From Siderastrea radians (lineage: Eukaryota > Cnidaria > Anthozoa > Scleractinia > Rhizangiidae), in NCBI GenBank assembly GCA_964017195.1, contig CAXHKT010000125.1:1-64000 (forward strand): DNA of 64,000 bases, read 5' to 3'. The notes beneath the pieces were generated by a model. That model made no database searches and was not told where the DNA came from. It saw only the letters and a program-made list of their open reading frames with translations. Shown here in pieces: positions 53,165-64,000 of the stretch (position 1 is the first letter of the stretch; every line of letters begins with the position of its first letter). A program made the translations under genes and the position numbers.

Positions 53165-56100
53165 CAACCAAGTTGCGTGTTGTGTTTGATGCCTCGTCAA
53201 AGGCCACCATTGATAGCCCAAGTCTAAATGACTGTCTTTATTCAGGGCCAGCCTTTACCCCTACGTTTTTCAAGATACTCCTGCGGTTCAGGGAGAAAAG
53301 GATTGCACTAGTAGCGGACATTGAGAAAGCCTTTCTCAACATCAGAGTTAGTGATCAAGATCGTGACGTCCTTCGATTTCTTTGGGTTGACAGTTTAGAA
53401 CGAGATGATCCAGGATTGGTGCTGTACAGGTTTTGCCGTGTTGTGTTCGGTGTCAATGCAAGCCCTTTCCTTCTAAATGCCACGCTGAAACACCACATCA
53501 GTCAGTACCAGGCAGATCCAGAGTTTGTTGAGAACTTGTTGAACTCATTCTATGTGGATGACCTAGTATCGGGAGAGAAAAATCTTGAGAAATGTCTGTC
53601 GCTTTACCAGAAATCAAAGAAGTGTCTATCAGAAGGTGGATTTAACTTGAGAAAGTGGATCTCTAATTCACCTCAGCTGCTTGAATTGATTTGTGAAGAT
53701 CAGACCAGAATTGACGAGAATTCCCCTGTAATGGAAGACACAGAGTCTTATGCAAAAACCACCATGGGACACTTGGAGAAACTCGACATGAAGAATGAAC
53801 ATAAGGTTCTGGGACTTAATTGGGACTGTGTTTCTGATGAGTTCATTTTTAAATTTGAAGCACTGCTGAAGCTTGCAGAGGGTTTGGAGCGAACGAGGAG
53901 AAATTTGTTGAAGATCACTTCAAGCTTCTTTGATCCCCTTGGAGTACTTAGTCCAGTTCTTGTACAGATGAAGGTTTTGTTTCAAATGCTTTGCCAGGAG
54001 AAGTTTGACTGGGATGCACTGCTCCCAGAGCCAGCCCGGAGAGAGTGGTTGAGGTGGCTTCAGGACCTACAAGAGGTGCAGCGAGTATTAGTGCCGCGGT
54101 GTGTTTATGCTGGCTTGGAGGAAGAGATTGTCTCCTGTACTATTCATGGTTTCGGGGACGCTTCAGAGAAGGCCTATTGTGCGGTGGTGTACTTGGTTCT
54201 TGAAGCAAGCAGTGGATATCACCCGGTTTTGCTCTCATCCAAAACCAGAGTGGCACCTCTATCAAAGCAGTCTATCCCTAGACTTGAGTTGCTGTCCGGA
54301 GTGATCCTGGCAAGACTGGTGTCTTCAGTGAAAGAAACATTGGAGCCAAAGATTCAAATTAACGAGACGCACTTGTGGCTGGACAGCAAGACGGCAATCT
54401 TCTGGATAAAGGGGTCCAAGGAATGGAAGCAGTTTGTCCAGAATCGTGTAAATGAAATTCGGTCCTTAACTGAAGAATCAATGTGGAACCATTGCCCAGG
54501 ACTTGAGAACCCAGCAGACATCGGATCCCGTGGAGAAGTCGCCTCCAAGTTGAAGAGTAACCAGTTGTGGTGGAGAGGACCATGGTGGCTGTCAGAACCA
54601 AAGACAAATTGGCCGAAGTTTGAGGAATGCCTTGAATCTATTACTGAAGAGTGTCGCACAGAGTTGAAGAAGGCACAAGCATTGGAGGCCACTGAGGAAA
54701 CAGTACTCCTTGCGTCGACTGGTAGACCCGACCTCGAAGCTTGTATCCCTATTACAGATTTCAGCTGCTGCGACAAGTTGTTCCGCATTACAGCCTTGGT
54801 GTTGCGTTTTGTGAGAAATCTGAAGATTAAGACAAAGATGTCAAAGGAGGAAACTGTCTGTGAAGGTGACTTAACAGTAGAAGAAGTTGCGAATGCCGAA
54901 ATACAATGGTTGAGAAGTGTCCAGAAGAATATGAAGTCACAAGCGAATTACAGTCAATTGGAACGCGAGTTTGGTGTCTACGAAGATGACAGTGGGGTGT
55001 TGAGGTGTAAGGGACGAATCGCCAATGCTGATTTACCACTCGAGACTAAATTTCCAGCATTACTACCAAGAGACCACCATATTTCGACCTTGCTGGTGAG
55101 GCAAGCCCATGAGAGAGTGCACCACAACAAGGTGGAAGCTACCCTAGCCCAGCTGAGAACACGTTATTGGATCATAAGAGGGAGGCAATTTGTGAAGAAG
55201 ATACTCGCTAGCTGCACGGTGTGTCGCAGATATGAAGGGCGTGGCTATAGAGTACCCCCTCAAGGTGATCTTCCAGAATTTAGATTGAGTCAGAAACCTG
55301 CATTTACTTATGTTGGAGTGGATTATGCAGGACCGCTGTACACTAAGGAATCGAATCATTCGGAGTTGCAGAAAGTGTACGTCCTCCTGTTTACGTGCTG
55401 CTCAACCAGAGCCATTCATTTGGAACTTGCTACAGATATGTCAGCTGACACGTTCATCCGTTGTCTGCGAAGACTCACAGCTAGAAGGGGCACACCAGAA
55501 ATCATTGTTTCTGACAATGCGAAAACATTCAAGTCTGCAGCAAAGGTTTTGCGCAAGGTGTTTTCGTATCCCAGTGTTAAGAGATTCATTGCTGGTAGAA
55601 GGATTGCGTGGCGATTTAATGTGGACAGAGCACCCTGGTGGGGTGGCTTTATCGAAAGAATGATCCAGAATGTGAAGAGGTGTTTGCGAAAGACCTTAAG
55701 GAATGCAAGGCTTAACTATGACGAGCTGCATACTATTCTGGTTGAAGTGGAAGGAACACTGAACTCCAGGCCTTTGACATATGTGTCCTCGGATGACCCT
55801 GAAGAGCCTTTGACGCCAAGCCACTTGATGTATGGAAGAAGAATCCTGTCCTTACCTGATGTAGGAGCAAGCAGTCAGGATTCCATTAACCAAGCAGTAT
55901 CATCTGAAGATCTCCCAAGAAGAAGGAGGTACTTGGGGTTGCTACTACAGCACTTCTGGAAACGGTGGAGTCGAGAGTATGTGACAGAATTAAGGAACCT
56001 TCATCGCCAGCGCTCCAGACCTGAAAGCAGGATGTCCATATCAGTCGGAGATGTAGTTACTGTGTTTGAAGACAACCTTCCCCGAAGTCAGTGGAGACTT

Positions 56101-56325
56101 GGAAGAGTGGAGCAGTTGATTCCTGGAGCAGACAATTGCGTGAGAGCGGCAGTAATCAAGGTTATTACCAAGAGCGGAAGACCTATGACTGTCAAGAGAC
56201 CAGTGCAAAAGCTGTTTCCTTTGGAGATCGTGACCCATGATGAGCAATTACAGGATGAAGCCAGGAGGCCCAGACGGGCGGCTGCTATCAATGCGGACTA
56301 TATTCGGAGACTAGTTGACCAGTGA
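53165..56325 (+). pseudogene. 5'-truncated BEL 2 pol (duplicate copy)
   Basis: Starts inside the RT at the codons for LRVVFDAS and is open to the same stop as the full copy (about 1,050 codons). RT YVDD, RNase H and integrase motifs are all present. It differs from the full copy by two amino acids that I can see (Ile to Phe early in RT, Thr to Ile before the integrase). It has no gag, protease, 5' LTR or start codon, so it would not be expressed on its own. Confidence 0.9.
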
Positions 56326-56348
56326 CTTAACTGGTCAAGGGGGGAGTG

Positions 56349-56576
56349 TGTCACGGATTATTTTGTTTGCAGTGTGACATTTTTGGAACGTGACATTTTT
56401 AACACGTGAACAGATCACGTGATCACGTGAACATTGGTGAATTTTGAACTTGATGACTTTTCGCTTTGCTTTTTTTGTACAAAACATGTGTTAGAGAACG
56501 ATTTTGAAACCCGTTAGTTGCTGGAATCAGTGTTTTTAGATTTGAAAATTAAAGGAGAGTGATAAAATTCAAGACA
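56349..56576 (+). repeat. BEL 2 3' LTR (duplicate copy)
   Basis: Same 228-bp LTR with one change (G to A at 56501), followed by ACATT at 56577-56581. Confidence 0.93.
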
Positions 56577-56678
56577 ACATTAAGGTCTACCTAACATAAG
56601 AATATGAGCGGAATTGATTTTTGAGCTGTTGCCACAATATTTTGAAAATGTTTGATTTTTGGCAACATTTGTTCTTAA

Positions 56679-58511
56679 ACGCTTCTAGTGTCTTGAATAC
56701 GAAGTTCCAATCAAGTGTATCGAATGCTTTTTTAAAGTCGATAAATAATGCTATGCCAGGTATGTTTTCTGACTCTGTTACTTTCATAATATCTTGGATG
56801 AGCCTGATGTTTTGACCGATATAGCGACCTTTCACTTAACCAGTTTGATCTTCATTTATAAGTTTAGGGAGAACTGTAGCAATTCTTTGAGCCATGGTGT
56901 TAGTTGCAATCTTATAATCAACATTAAGGAAAGTGAGAGGTCTCCAATTTTCAAGATAGGATTTGTCTTTTTTTCTTTTTCGGTATTACCTTGATGATCC
57001 CTTGCTTTTGGGTTATGTTCATTTGTCCCCGCTGGAAAGCATAATTGAAACTTTGTGTCATTTCTTCTCCTAACAAAGACCAAAAGTGTAAATAAAATTC
57101 CACAGAAAGGCCGTCGCTACCGGGACACTTTCCTTTAGCGCACTCTGTTAGCACATTATAAGATTCTTCAGAGCGTAGGGGGCTTTCAAGTTTATCTTGC
57201 TCAGGTTTGTCAAGTTTGGGCAGATTTGCGTTTAGAAAAAATATATCATTTTGCGTTGCATCACACGGGCTAGCAGTGTAGAGATTTTTGTAGAAGAGCC
57301 TCTGGGATCTCAAGATCTCGTCTGGGTCAGTAATTTCCCTTCCGTCGTCTTTTAATTTTGTGATGTGAATTTTAGAATGTTGCCTCTTTTCTAAGTTTAA
57401 GAAGTACTTAGTGTTTCTTTCACCTTCTTCGTGCCAACGGATTCTGCTTCTTACAATAGCGCCTTTTGTTCTATATTCTGTAATCTTATTCAGTTCAGCT
57501 CGGAGTCGGTATAGTTCTATGATGTTTTCTCTTGATCTGTTTGTTTTGAGTACGTTCTTTTTCTGCGTTTCTTCGGAATTTATTTTCCCTTTTCGAATAC
57601 TGGACACAAAAACCCCTCACTTCCATTTTTAGCATGTCCCAGTAAAGACCTTTATCTTCAAGGTAGTTGTGTTTAGCTTTGAACTCTGGGATTTTGGCTT
57701 TGAGTTCGGAAGTGAACTTGTCATCTTTTAGTAGCGAGTTATTTATTTTCCAGAAGCCTGGGCCGCGCTTAGTATATTCCTCGGACTGAAGAACAAAACT
57801 AATTGCCGAGTGATCGGAGAAAGTGGGGCTTGTAATATCTGTCTTAAGAAGAGATGAGGAAAGATTTTTAGAGACAAGCCAATAATCTAATCGGCATTGA
57901 ATTTTTAGAGAATGATTGCGCCACGTGAATTGTGATAGATTTGGATGTTGGCATCTCCATACATCCTGCAATTTATGATTGCTGCATAAACTGTTTATTT
58001 CTCTGATTACTGACTTTTTCTTTTCAATAGAGGTGCCGCCGGTTTTGTCTAGCGGTGTTAGTGCGCAGTTGAGGTCGCCGCCTAAAATAATTTGCAAGTT
58101 TGTGTGTTGTTTGAGGGTGTTATTTAGGTTGGAGAAGAAAGTATTTTGTGATGAATTGTCATTTGGAGCATAAACATTGCATAACAAGAAAGTAGAATCG
58201 TGGATAGTGATTTCAAGCATCAAGTATCTCCCGTTTTTGTCTGCGATAGTATTATCTACTTGAAAGTCGAGTTTTGGGTGAAATAAAATCATCACACCCC
58301 GGGAATGTCTAGATCCATGGCTGTAATGGATTTTGCCACCCCATTCTGATCTCCATATTTCTTCTACGCTTTCCGTGGAGTAGGTTTCTTGCAAAAATAT
58401 GATATCAGCTTTACTATTGTGGGCCCAGCGAAAAACTTGTCTCCTCTTTCGCGCCTGGTTCAAACCTCTTGCATTAATTGACAGAAATGATAATCTAAGT
58501 GGCGTTGCCAT
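56679..58511 (-). pseudogene. LINE ORF2 N-terminal half (duplicate copy)
   Basis: Same endonuclease and RT start as at 46455-48287, with the same frame changes and stop (TAA at 56836-56838). The shared lesions show that it was copied after they arose. Confidence 0.88.
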
Positions 58512-58834
58512 GGCTAGTTTTGAACATTATTGTGCTTTGAAGAGGAGAATGTTTGCGTGTATCAAAAAATAAATGAGCACCAAAATTAAGCTAAAACAGC
58601 AAACATATAATGGGTACATCGACAACACGAAGAAAAGAAAAATTAAACGAGCCCCTACAGTTGGGCTTAATACGCACTTCTTTGCGTTTCGGCGGACTGG
58701 ATCCAGCAAATAAATAATTGCCTGATTCGCTACGTATTGCAACGTTCGCTCGACCGCTAAACTCGATTAACAATTGCGTTAATTTTGGAAAAGGTAGGAT
58801 ATGCTAGCGGATTTCAAGTGTTGATAAGTTACTT

Positions 58835-59803
58835 CTAAGGCGAGACTATGGTGTTAGAGTGGTTTAATAGACTTAAGTCAAAGGGTTTGCCAATAGGCCA
58901 TAACCTCCCTCTTATATAAAGTTTGTCAGGTTGCGACTTTCTGAAAGCTGCTGGGATGTTGTTTCTTCTGGCTGTTTTGAAGATTTCCATCTGCTTTCGT
59001 CTTCTTTCGACGATGCCGTAGGGCAAGTCTTGGTACATTTTATAGTCCGTATCTTTTAAACGGCGGCCCATAGCAAGAATTTGCTCGCAATCTTTGTAGC
59101 GTAAAAACCTTGCGATAATTGGTCTGGGTTTTGCATCTTTCTTGCTGTTAAGACGGTGAACTCGCTGAATCTCTACGCTTCTTGCGTCTTTGTATCCGAG
59201 CTCCGTTTCTAGGAAATTACGAAGGACCGTTTCTGTGTCTTCTTGTCTCCCGTTCGGTTCGGGTTCCTCTTCGATATTTTCAAACTTGATATTCTCTCTT
59301 CTGGAGTAAGCTTCCAAATAAAGGTTCTTATTTTCCAGGTCTGCAATTTTTTCTTCAAGCTGGCTTTCTTGTTCGGACAGTTTTAAGCAGATCTGCTCTT
59401 TGTGCTCCTTAAAGCTCTCGGTGGTTTTCTTGTATTGGTCTTCCGCGGAATTTAGACTTTCTTTGAGGTCGTTGATGTCTCGGTTCGCCGAGGCTTGCGC
59501 GAGCTCTAGTGATTGGATTCGCGTGTCCATTCTGGAGAGCGTTTCTTGGAGGATTTTAACCGATTTTTCTATCGCATCAAGCTTTTCAAGTTTAGTCAGG
59601 ATCGCTTGCAGCTTCCCGTCTAAGGTCTCAGACATTTCGAACACTGACAGCGGGTTCTCTTCACCCTCGTGGTTGGTTGACGAAGAGTTTTCGTTTCTTG
59701 ATTTCTTGTTTTCTTGCGTTAGGCGAGGAGGTGACGACGATTCTTCCGAGGATGATGAACGAAATCTTTTTTTTTCTATTAGTTTCCGCCAAGTTTCGGC
59801 CAT
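58835..59803 (-). CDS. LINE ORF1 protein (duplicate copy)
   Basis: Translates identically to the ORF1 at 48611-49579 as far as I can compare; same start and coiled-coil layout. Confidence 0.85.
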   Translation of the reverse strand: MAETWRKLIEKKRFRSSSSEESSSPPRLTQENKKSRNENSSSTNHEGEENPLSVFEMSETLDGKLQAILTKLEKLDAIEKSVKILQETLSRMDTRIQSLELAQASANRDINDLKESLNSAEDQYKKTTESFKEHKEQICLKLSEQESQLEEKIADLENKNLYLEAYSRRENIKFENIEEEPEPNGRQEDTETVLRNFLETELGYKDARSVEIQRVHRLNSKKDAKPRPIIARFLRYKDCEQILAMGRRLKDTDYKMYQDLPYGIVERRRKQMEIFKTARRNNIPAAFRKSQPDKLYIRGRLWPIGKPFDLSLLNHSNTIVSP

Positions 59804-60143
59804 AAAGAGCCGGTGAAAAATGAAAGTTTTGCAGCCGTTCGCGAAACGCGTCTTTACGCGGCCATTGTTCGTCCCAGTCCCCCGTTTTGAAAGTGTTTGT
59901 AACATTTATCGTAGCTAGTGAATTCGTGTGAAATTCTAATTCGCGTTAAATAAGTTTACGAATTAAACCAACGAGGTTAGGTCCAGTCCACACCTGAGTT
60001 TAAGAATCAAACTAACGAGGTTAGGTCCTGTCCACACCACTAATTCTTAATTCGTTTTCGTTTATTGTTTACAGTAAAACTTTCGAGAATAGCGAGGAAG
60101 AACAGGAAGAAAGTTGTAAAACGGCCGTAACTTAAAAAAAAAA

Positions 60144-60166
60144 NNNNNNNNNNNNNNNNNNNNNNN
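60144..60166. other. Assembly gap (23 N)
   Basis: A run of N directly after the A-run that ends the duplicated block. The sequence beyond it is unrelated to 49920 onward. Confidence 0.99.
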
Positions 60167-60631
60167 TAAATTCCTGCAAAAGAAGAAAATGTTGGCTTGA
60201 TTCTTGAAAGAATAAACTGAGTCGATTATCCACTGATAAATTGACCTGGTAAAAGTGACAGCAGTCATAAAGGCTAAAACGCTTTTAGGGCGGCTGAAAT
60301 GTACTTTTTATTCGCATTTCGCGTAAAGAAAGGTTTGTTCACGCAAGCAGTTAAAAATAATCCAGTGCTTAGCTGAAAACCACCCCGACCAATTTTATGT
60401 TCTCATGCCGTAACGTAATGTATCGTTGTTGTTTGTTTATTTTTAATGGTCGTCGTGTTTGTGTTTGTTTGTTTGTTTGTTTGTTTTTATTTCCCTGTAA
60501 TCCCTGTGTTTGTTTATCTAAGGTGAGTAAATTTGGTGTGTATTTCAAGGTTACCAAACTGTCTGTATGTCTGTGCGGGAAATCGGTTTGGACATAAGCA
60601 CTTATTGGTCACAACTTTTGCGTGAGTTGTT

Positions 60632-60647
60632 GGCTCCTAAAAGAGCC
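60632..60647 (-). terminator. Histone 3' stem-loop of H4
   Basis: On the minus strand GGCTCTTTTAGGAGCC, a 6-bp stem with one G-T pair and a 4-base loop, about 34 bases after the stop codon. Bound by SLBP during 3' processing of replication-dependent histone mRNA. Confidence 0.9.
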
Positions 60648-60680
60648 GTTTGTTTTGTAGACTTGTAGCTACGGAACGCT

Positions 60681-61731
<1,051 letters not shown>

Positions 61732-61760
61732 GTCAATCATCCGAGAGCACCACAACAAAC

Positions 61761-61776
61761 GGCTCCTTTAGGAGCC
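61761..61776 (+). terminator. Histone 3' stem-loop of H3
   Basis: GGCTCCTTTAGGAGCC, a perfect 6-bp stem with a TTTA loop, 29 bases after the stop. An AATAAA-containing purine stretch follows shortly after. Confidence 0.95.
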
Positions 61777-62700
61777 ACCACTCGAATAAAAAGTCAGTGG
61801 CCAATTACTTGTGACTTATGTGTCTCTTAACTGAAGTTTGGTTTCGAGCAACTCAGATAAGCTCGGTCTGATCTATGAAAGAGAGTGAAAACAGCGCAAA
61901 TAACAAGAAGAAATGGTAATTTAGCTGGAAATTGAGCGCGCTTTGTGCTGTCATGTCTGTGCGCGCGCAGCTTTTAGGACAAAACAACACTCGTTTTTTT
62001 TTTCTTGAATTATCACAAGCAATAATATTACCACTCATTTAAACAAGGGCAGTGTCATATCATAAACCTAACAATAAAATCCTAGGCGCTGCAGCACTCT
62101 CAAAATAACTCAGCTGCCTTCGAAAGAACATGTAATTAAACGCGCGTTCTAACGAATTAGAGATAATTGATGACGACATCGTTAGCACTTTGTTGCGTCT
62201 GTGAGCGCGTGCGATCTGTTTGAAAACTTTGATTTCTCAAAACGCATGGTTTTTACGGGACATTTCTCTACAAATGTAAGTAGCGATACGTTGTTATACA
62301 AGCACGACATAGAAAATGCTTTCAAGTTGCCTTGTTCTCTATACAGCATGAAAAAAATCGGCGAAAATACTACTTTGAAGCGCTCTCGTCTGTTCATGAA
62401 GTGCGTGGCAAGAAAAGAAAGACAGGATGAAGGCTTTGTTAAGTCGTCCATCAATGCAAAAAGACACGAGATCGAGTTATAAAATATGAGGTTTTGAAAC
62501 ACCCCCCCCCCCCCCCCAGCGCGAATGTGTTTTTGCGAAGTTTGGTATTTTTCTTCTGGTTTTGGAAGGGCGATCTTGCACAAAATGCCGCGTAATGACT
62601 AAAGAATGTTGTGTATACTTAAGCTATCGGCTCTCCAGGCTGTTAAAAACACTCTAATCGTCCCGCTCGTTTGCCTCATGGAGCAGTGTACATAATTCTA
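61777..62700. other. Spacer between H3 and H1
   Basis: No histone H2A or H2B gene lies here. A run of about 15 C occurs at 62503-62518. The short ORFs have no coding character. Confidence 0.6.
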
Positions 62701-62720
62701 CAACTGAAATCAGTTTCAAA

Positions 62721-62851
62721 AAACACAAAATGTAACGAGAGCGGAAAATTATCGAGTCTTGAACGGGGCAAAGAAGCACAACATAGCCTTAGTTAAACAC
62801 GTTCGTAAAGCCTAGTAGTAGCGGTTTGCTCCCTCTGCGGTCCGCTTATAG
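62721..62851 (+). promoter_or_regulatory. H1 promoter elements
   Basis: AAACACA at 62721-62727 matches the H1-specific box of animal H1 promoters. CTTATAGAA at about 62845 is a plausible TATA box about 75 bases before the ATG. Confidence 0.55.
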
Positions 62852-62921
62852 AAGTAAAAACTTTACAACGCAGACAATCGACATCTCGTAAAGCGAACGG
62901 AGTTGACAGAAGTTTAATAGA

Positions 62922-63476
62922 ATGTCTGACAACAGCGGAAAGAAAAAGGAAGGCGCTACAAAGCCTGTCGAACATCCCAAATATACCGAAATGATCAAGG
63001 CTGCCATTGTCGCTCTTAAGGAGAGAAATGGTTCGTCGCTTCAAGCCATCGAAAAGTACATCAAGTGCAACTACAAAGTGGGAGATAGGGCACACCAATA
63101 CATCAAGCAAGCTCTAAAACGGGGCGAGGTCAGTGGGAAATTCATTCACACGAAAGGCGTGGGAGCCTCGGGATCCTTCAAGGTCAACAAGGAGGAGGAG
63201 AAGAAAGCAGCGAAAAAGTCAGTCCCGGCAAAGAAGAAGCCCGCCGCTGCTAAGTCAGAAAAGAAGACCAAAACACCAGCGGCTAAAATATCCCCGGCAA
63301 AGAAAAAGCCCGCTGCTAAGCCTAAGCCTGCCAAGAAAGAGAAGAAATCCACCACAAAGCAGAGAGCTTCAGTCCCAAAGAACAGCACAGCCAAGAAGCC
63401 GTCAGCAAAGAAGTCGAAGGAGAACACAAAGGCGCCTACTAGAAAGCCGGCAGCCAAGAAAGTTAGCAAGAAGTGA
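62922..63476 (+). CDS. H1: Linker histone H1
   Basis: A 184-residue intronless gene. Residues about 17-90 form the winged-helix globular domain ([49 protein letters not shown]), which binds DNA at the nucleosome dyad. The tail is Lys/Ala/Pro rich with repeated [12 protein letters not shown] units for chromatin compaction. A perfect 3' stem-loop marks it as replication-dependent. It lies downstream of H3 in the same direction, so the cluster order is H4 (minus), H3, H1. A quintet of H4-H3-H1-H2A/H2B would place the missing genes outside the window. Confidence 0.97.
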   Translation: MSDNSGKKKEGATKPVEHPKYTEMIKAAIVALKERNGSSLQAIEKYIKCNYKVGDRAHQYIKQALKRGEVSGKFIHTKGVGASGSFKVNKEEEKKAAKKSVPAKKKPAAAKSEKKTKTPAAKISPAKKKPAAKPKPAKKEKKSTTKQRASVPKNSTAKKPSAKKSKENTKAPTRKPAAKKVSKK

Positions 63477-63498
63477 ACACGCACCACTTTAACAAAAC

Positions 63499-63514
63499 GG
63501 CTCCTTTAGGAGCC
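63499..63514 (+). terminator. Histone 3' stem-loop of H1
   Basis: GGCTCCTTTAGGAGCC, identical to that of H3, 22 bases after the stop. Confidence 0.95.
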
Positions 63515-63844
63515 ACCAAATAAAGAAAAGCAATGATCAGCCTTCAATGATTTGACACAATAGCACACCCCTCCCTTTTAGTGTACCATTGCCCACCCAT
63601 ACCGAATCATATCGGAAACTAGAGCGGCTAATTTAATTGTCTGGATATCACAGACAGACCAGAGATACCAAATGCTTAGAGGGAAATAAAAAGAGTACGC
63701 GTAGTTTTACGGCCAGTGGAAGCAGGTCAATTTCTGTAATATCGCTGTTGCTCGCAAATCAGTGAACTTAATGCACCACAAGAAAAAAAAAACAAAACAA
63801 AACACACAAACAAACAATACAAAAGTCAAACCAAACCAAACAAA

Positions 63845-63888
<44 letters not shown>
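63845..63888 (+). repeat. (CA)n microsatellite
   Basis: About 22 CA units, preceded by an A/C-rich stretch. The minus-strand frames rich in Cys-Val here are by-products. Confidence 0.95.
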
Positions 63889-63889
<1 letters not shown>

Positions 63890-64000
63890 GTGGTATCGTG
63901 TGTATGGGTAATGCACAGTTATATGTATATCGGGAATTATAATTATTGCTCTTTTGTTCGTCGCGATTCAATGTTCGCGGAAAAGCTGGAGCAACTAAGA

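Larger units (their letters stand above)
53165..60143 (+). repeat. Direct duplicate of 42941-49919
   Basis: Every base is offset by 10,224. It contains BEL 2 pol from mid-RT, the 3' LTR, the end of the TTAA element, the LINE 5' half, its 15-bp duplication and about 240 bp of flank. I count about five substitutions (for example 43042/53266, 43503/53727, 44678/54902, 46277/56501 and 46675/56899). The right edge is the N run. Confidence 0.93.

Noticed and set aside
62182..62583. 133-aa minus-strand ORF between H3 and H1
   Set aside because: It spans a poly-C run translated as poly-Gly and has no recognisable domain.
63146..63487. Hydrophobic 113-aa ORF opposite H1
   Set aside because: Phe/Ala/Leu richness is the antisense reading of Lys/Ala codons of the H1 tail.

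Overview
The window is animal nuclear DNA, most likely from a cnidarian and probably a stony coral. The evidence is replication-type histone genes with metazoan 3' stem-loops, exons of a VWA plus thrombospondin-1 gene of the coadhesin type, a signal-peptide plus PAN-type exon, and BEL/Pao, Polinton and LINE elements of marine invertebrate style. Species assignment is inference. The window contains no bacterial operon or plasmid.

Layout. From 1 to about 18.5 kb lies a decayed BEL/Pao LTR retrotransposon (gag with an N-terminal SAP motif, protease, RT, RNase H, integrase). It is split at 3589-15858 by a 12.3-kb Polinton/Maverick. The Polinton has about 190-bp terminal inverted repeats and a TCACCT target duplication. 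It encodes a protein-primed DNA polymerase, integrase, zinc-ribbon protein, PLA2-like protein, adenain-type cysteine protease, major and minor capsid proteins, small basic proteins, a scaffold-like acidic protein and a gutted packaging ATPase. From 19.2 to 20.1 kb is a 106-bp tandem repeat. From 20.6 to 24.3 kb is a degenerate copy of a repeated protein-coding family. From 27.4 to 29.6 kb are three exons of a VWA/TSP1 gene. From 30.6 to 32.6 kb is a minisatellite of about 46 copies of a 44-bp unit. From 32.8 to 33.2 kb is a minus-strand PAN-type first exon.

From 33.25 to 49.67 kb three elements are nested. A minus-strand L1/Tx1-type LINE with a 15-bp target duplication carries, in its RT gene, a TTAA-flanked DNA element (35342-46450) with about 1.47-kb inverted repeats. 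The right arm of that element is in turn interrupted by a very young BEL element (40441-46352; LTRs that look identical, 5-bp duplication ACATT). Each target site is readable, so the order LINE, then TTAA element, then BEL is fixed by the sequence.

From 53165 to 60143 the 3' part of this nest (BEL pol, 3' LTR, end of the TTAA element, 5' half of the LINE, flank) is repeated in direct orientation with only a handful of substitutions. It ends at a run of 23 Ns, so it is either a recent segmental duplication or an assembly duplicate. From 60.6 to 63.5 kb is a histone cluster: H4 (minus) and H3 (plus) diverge from a shared promoter and H1 (plus) follows, each with a 3' processing stem-loop.

Host genes are few and mostly partial; mobile DNA dominates. 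Many lesions in the element genes lie in homopolymer runs while the histone ORFs are intact, so part of the apparent decay could be sequencing error.
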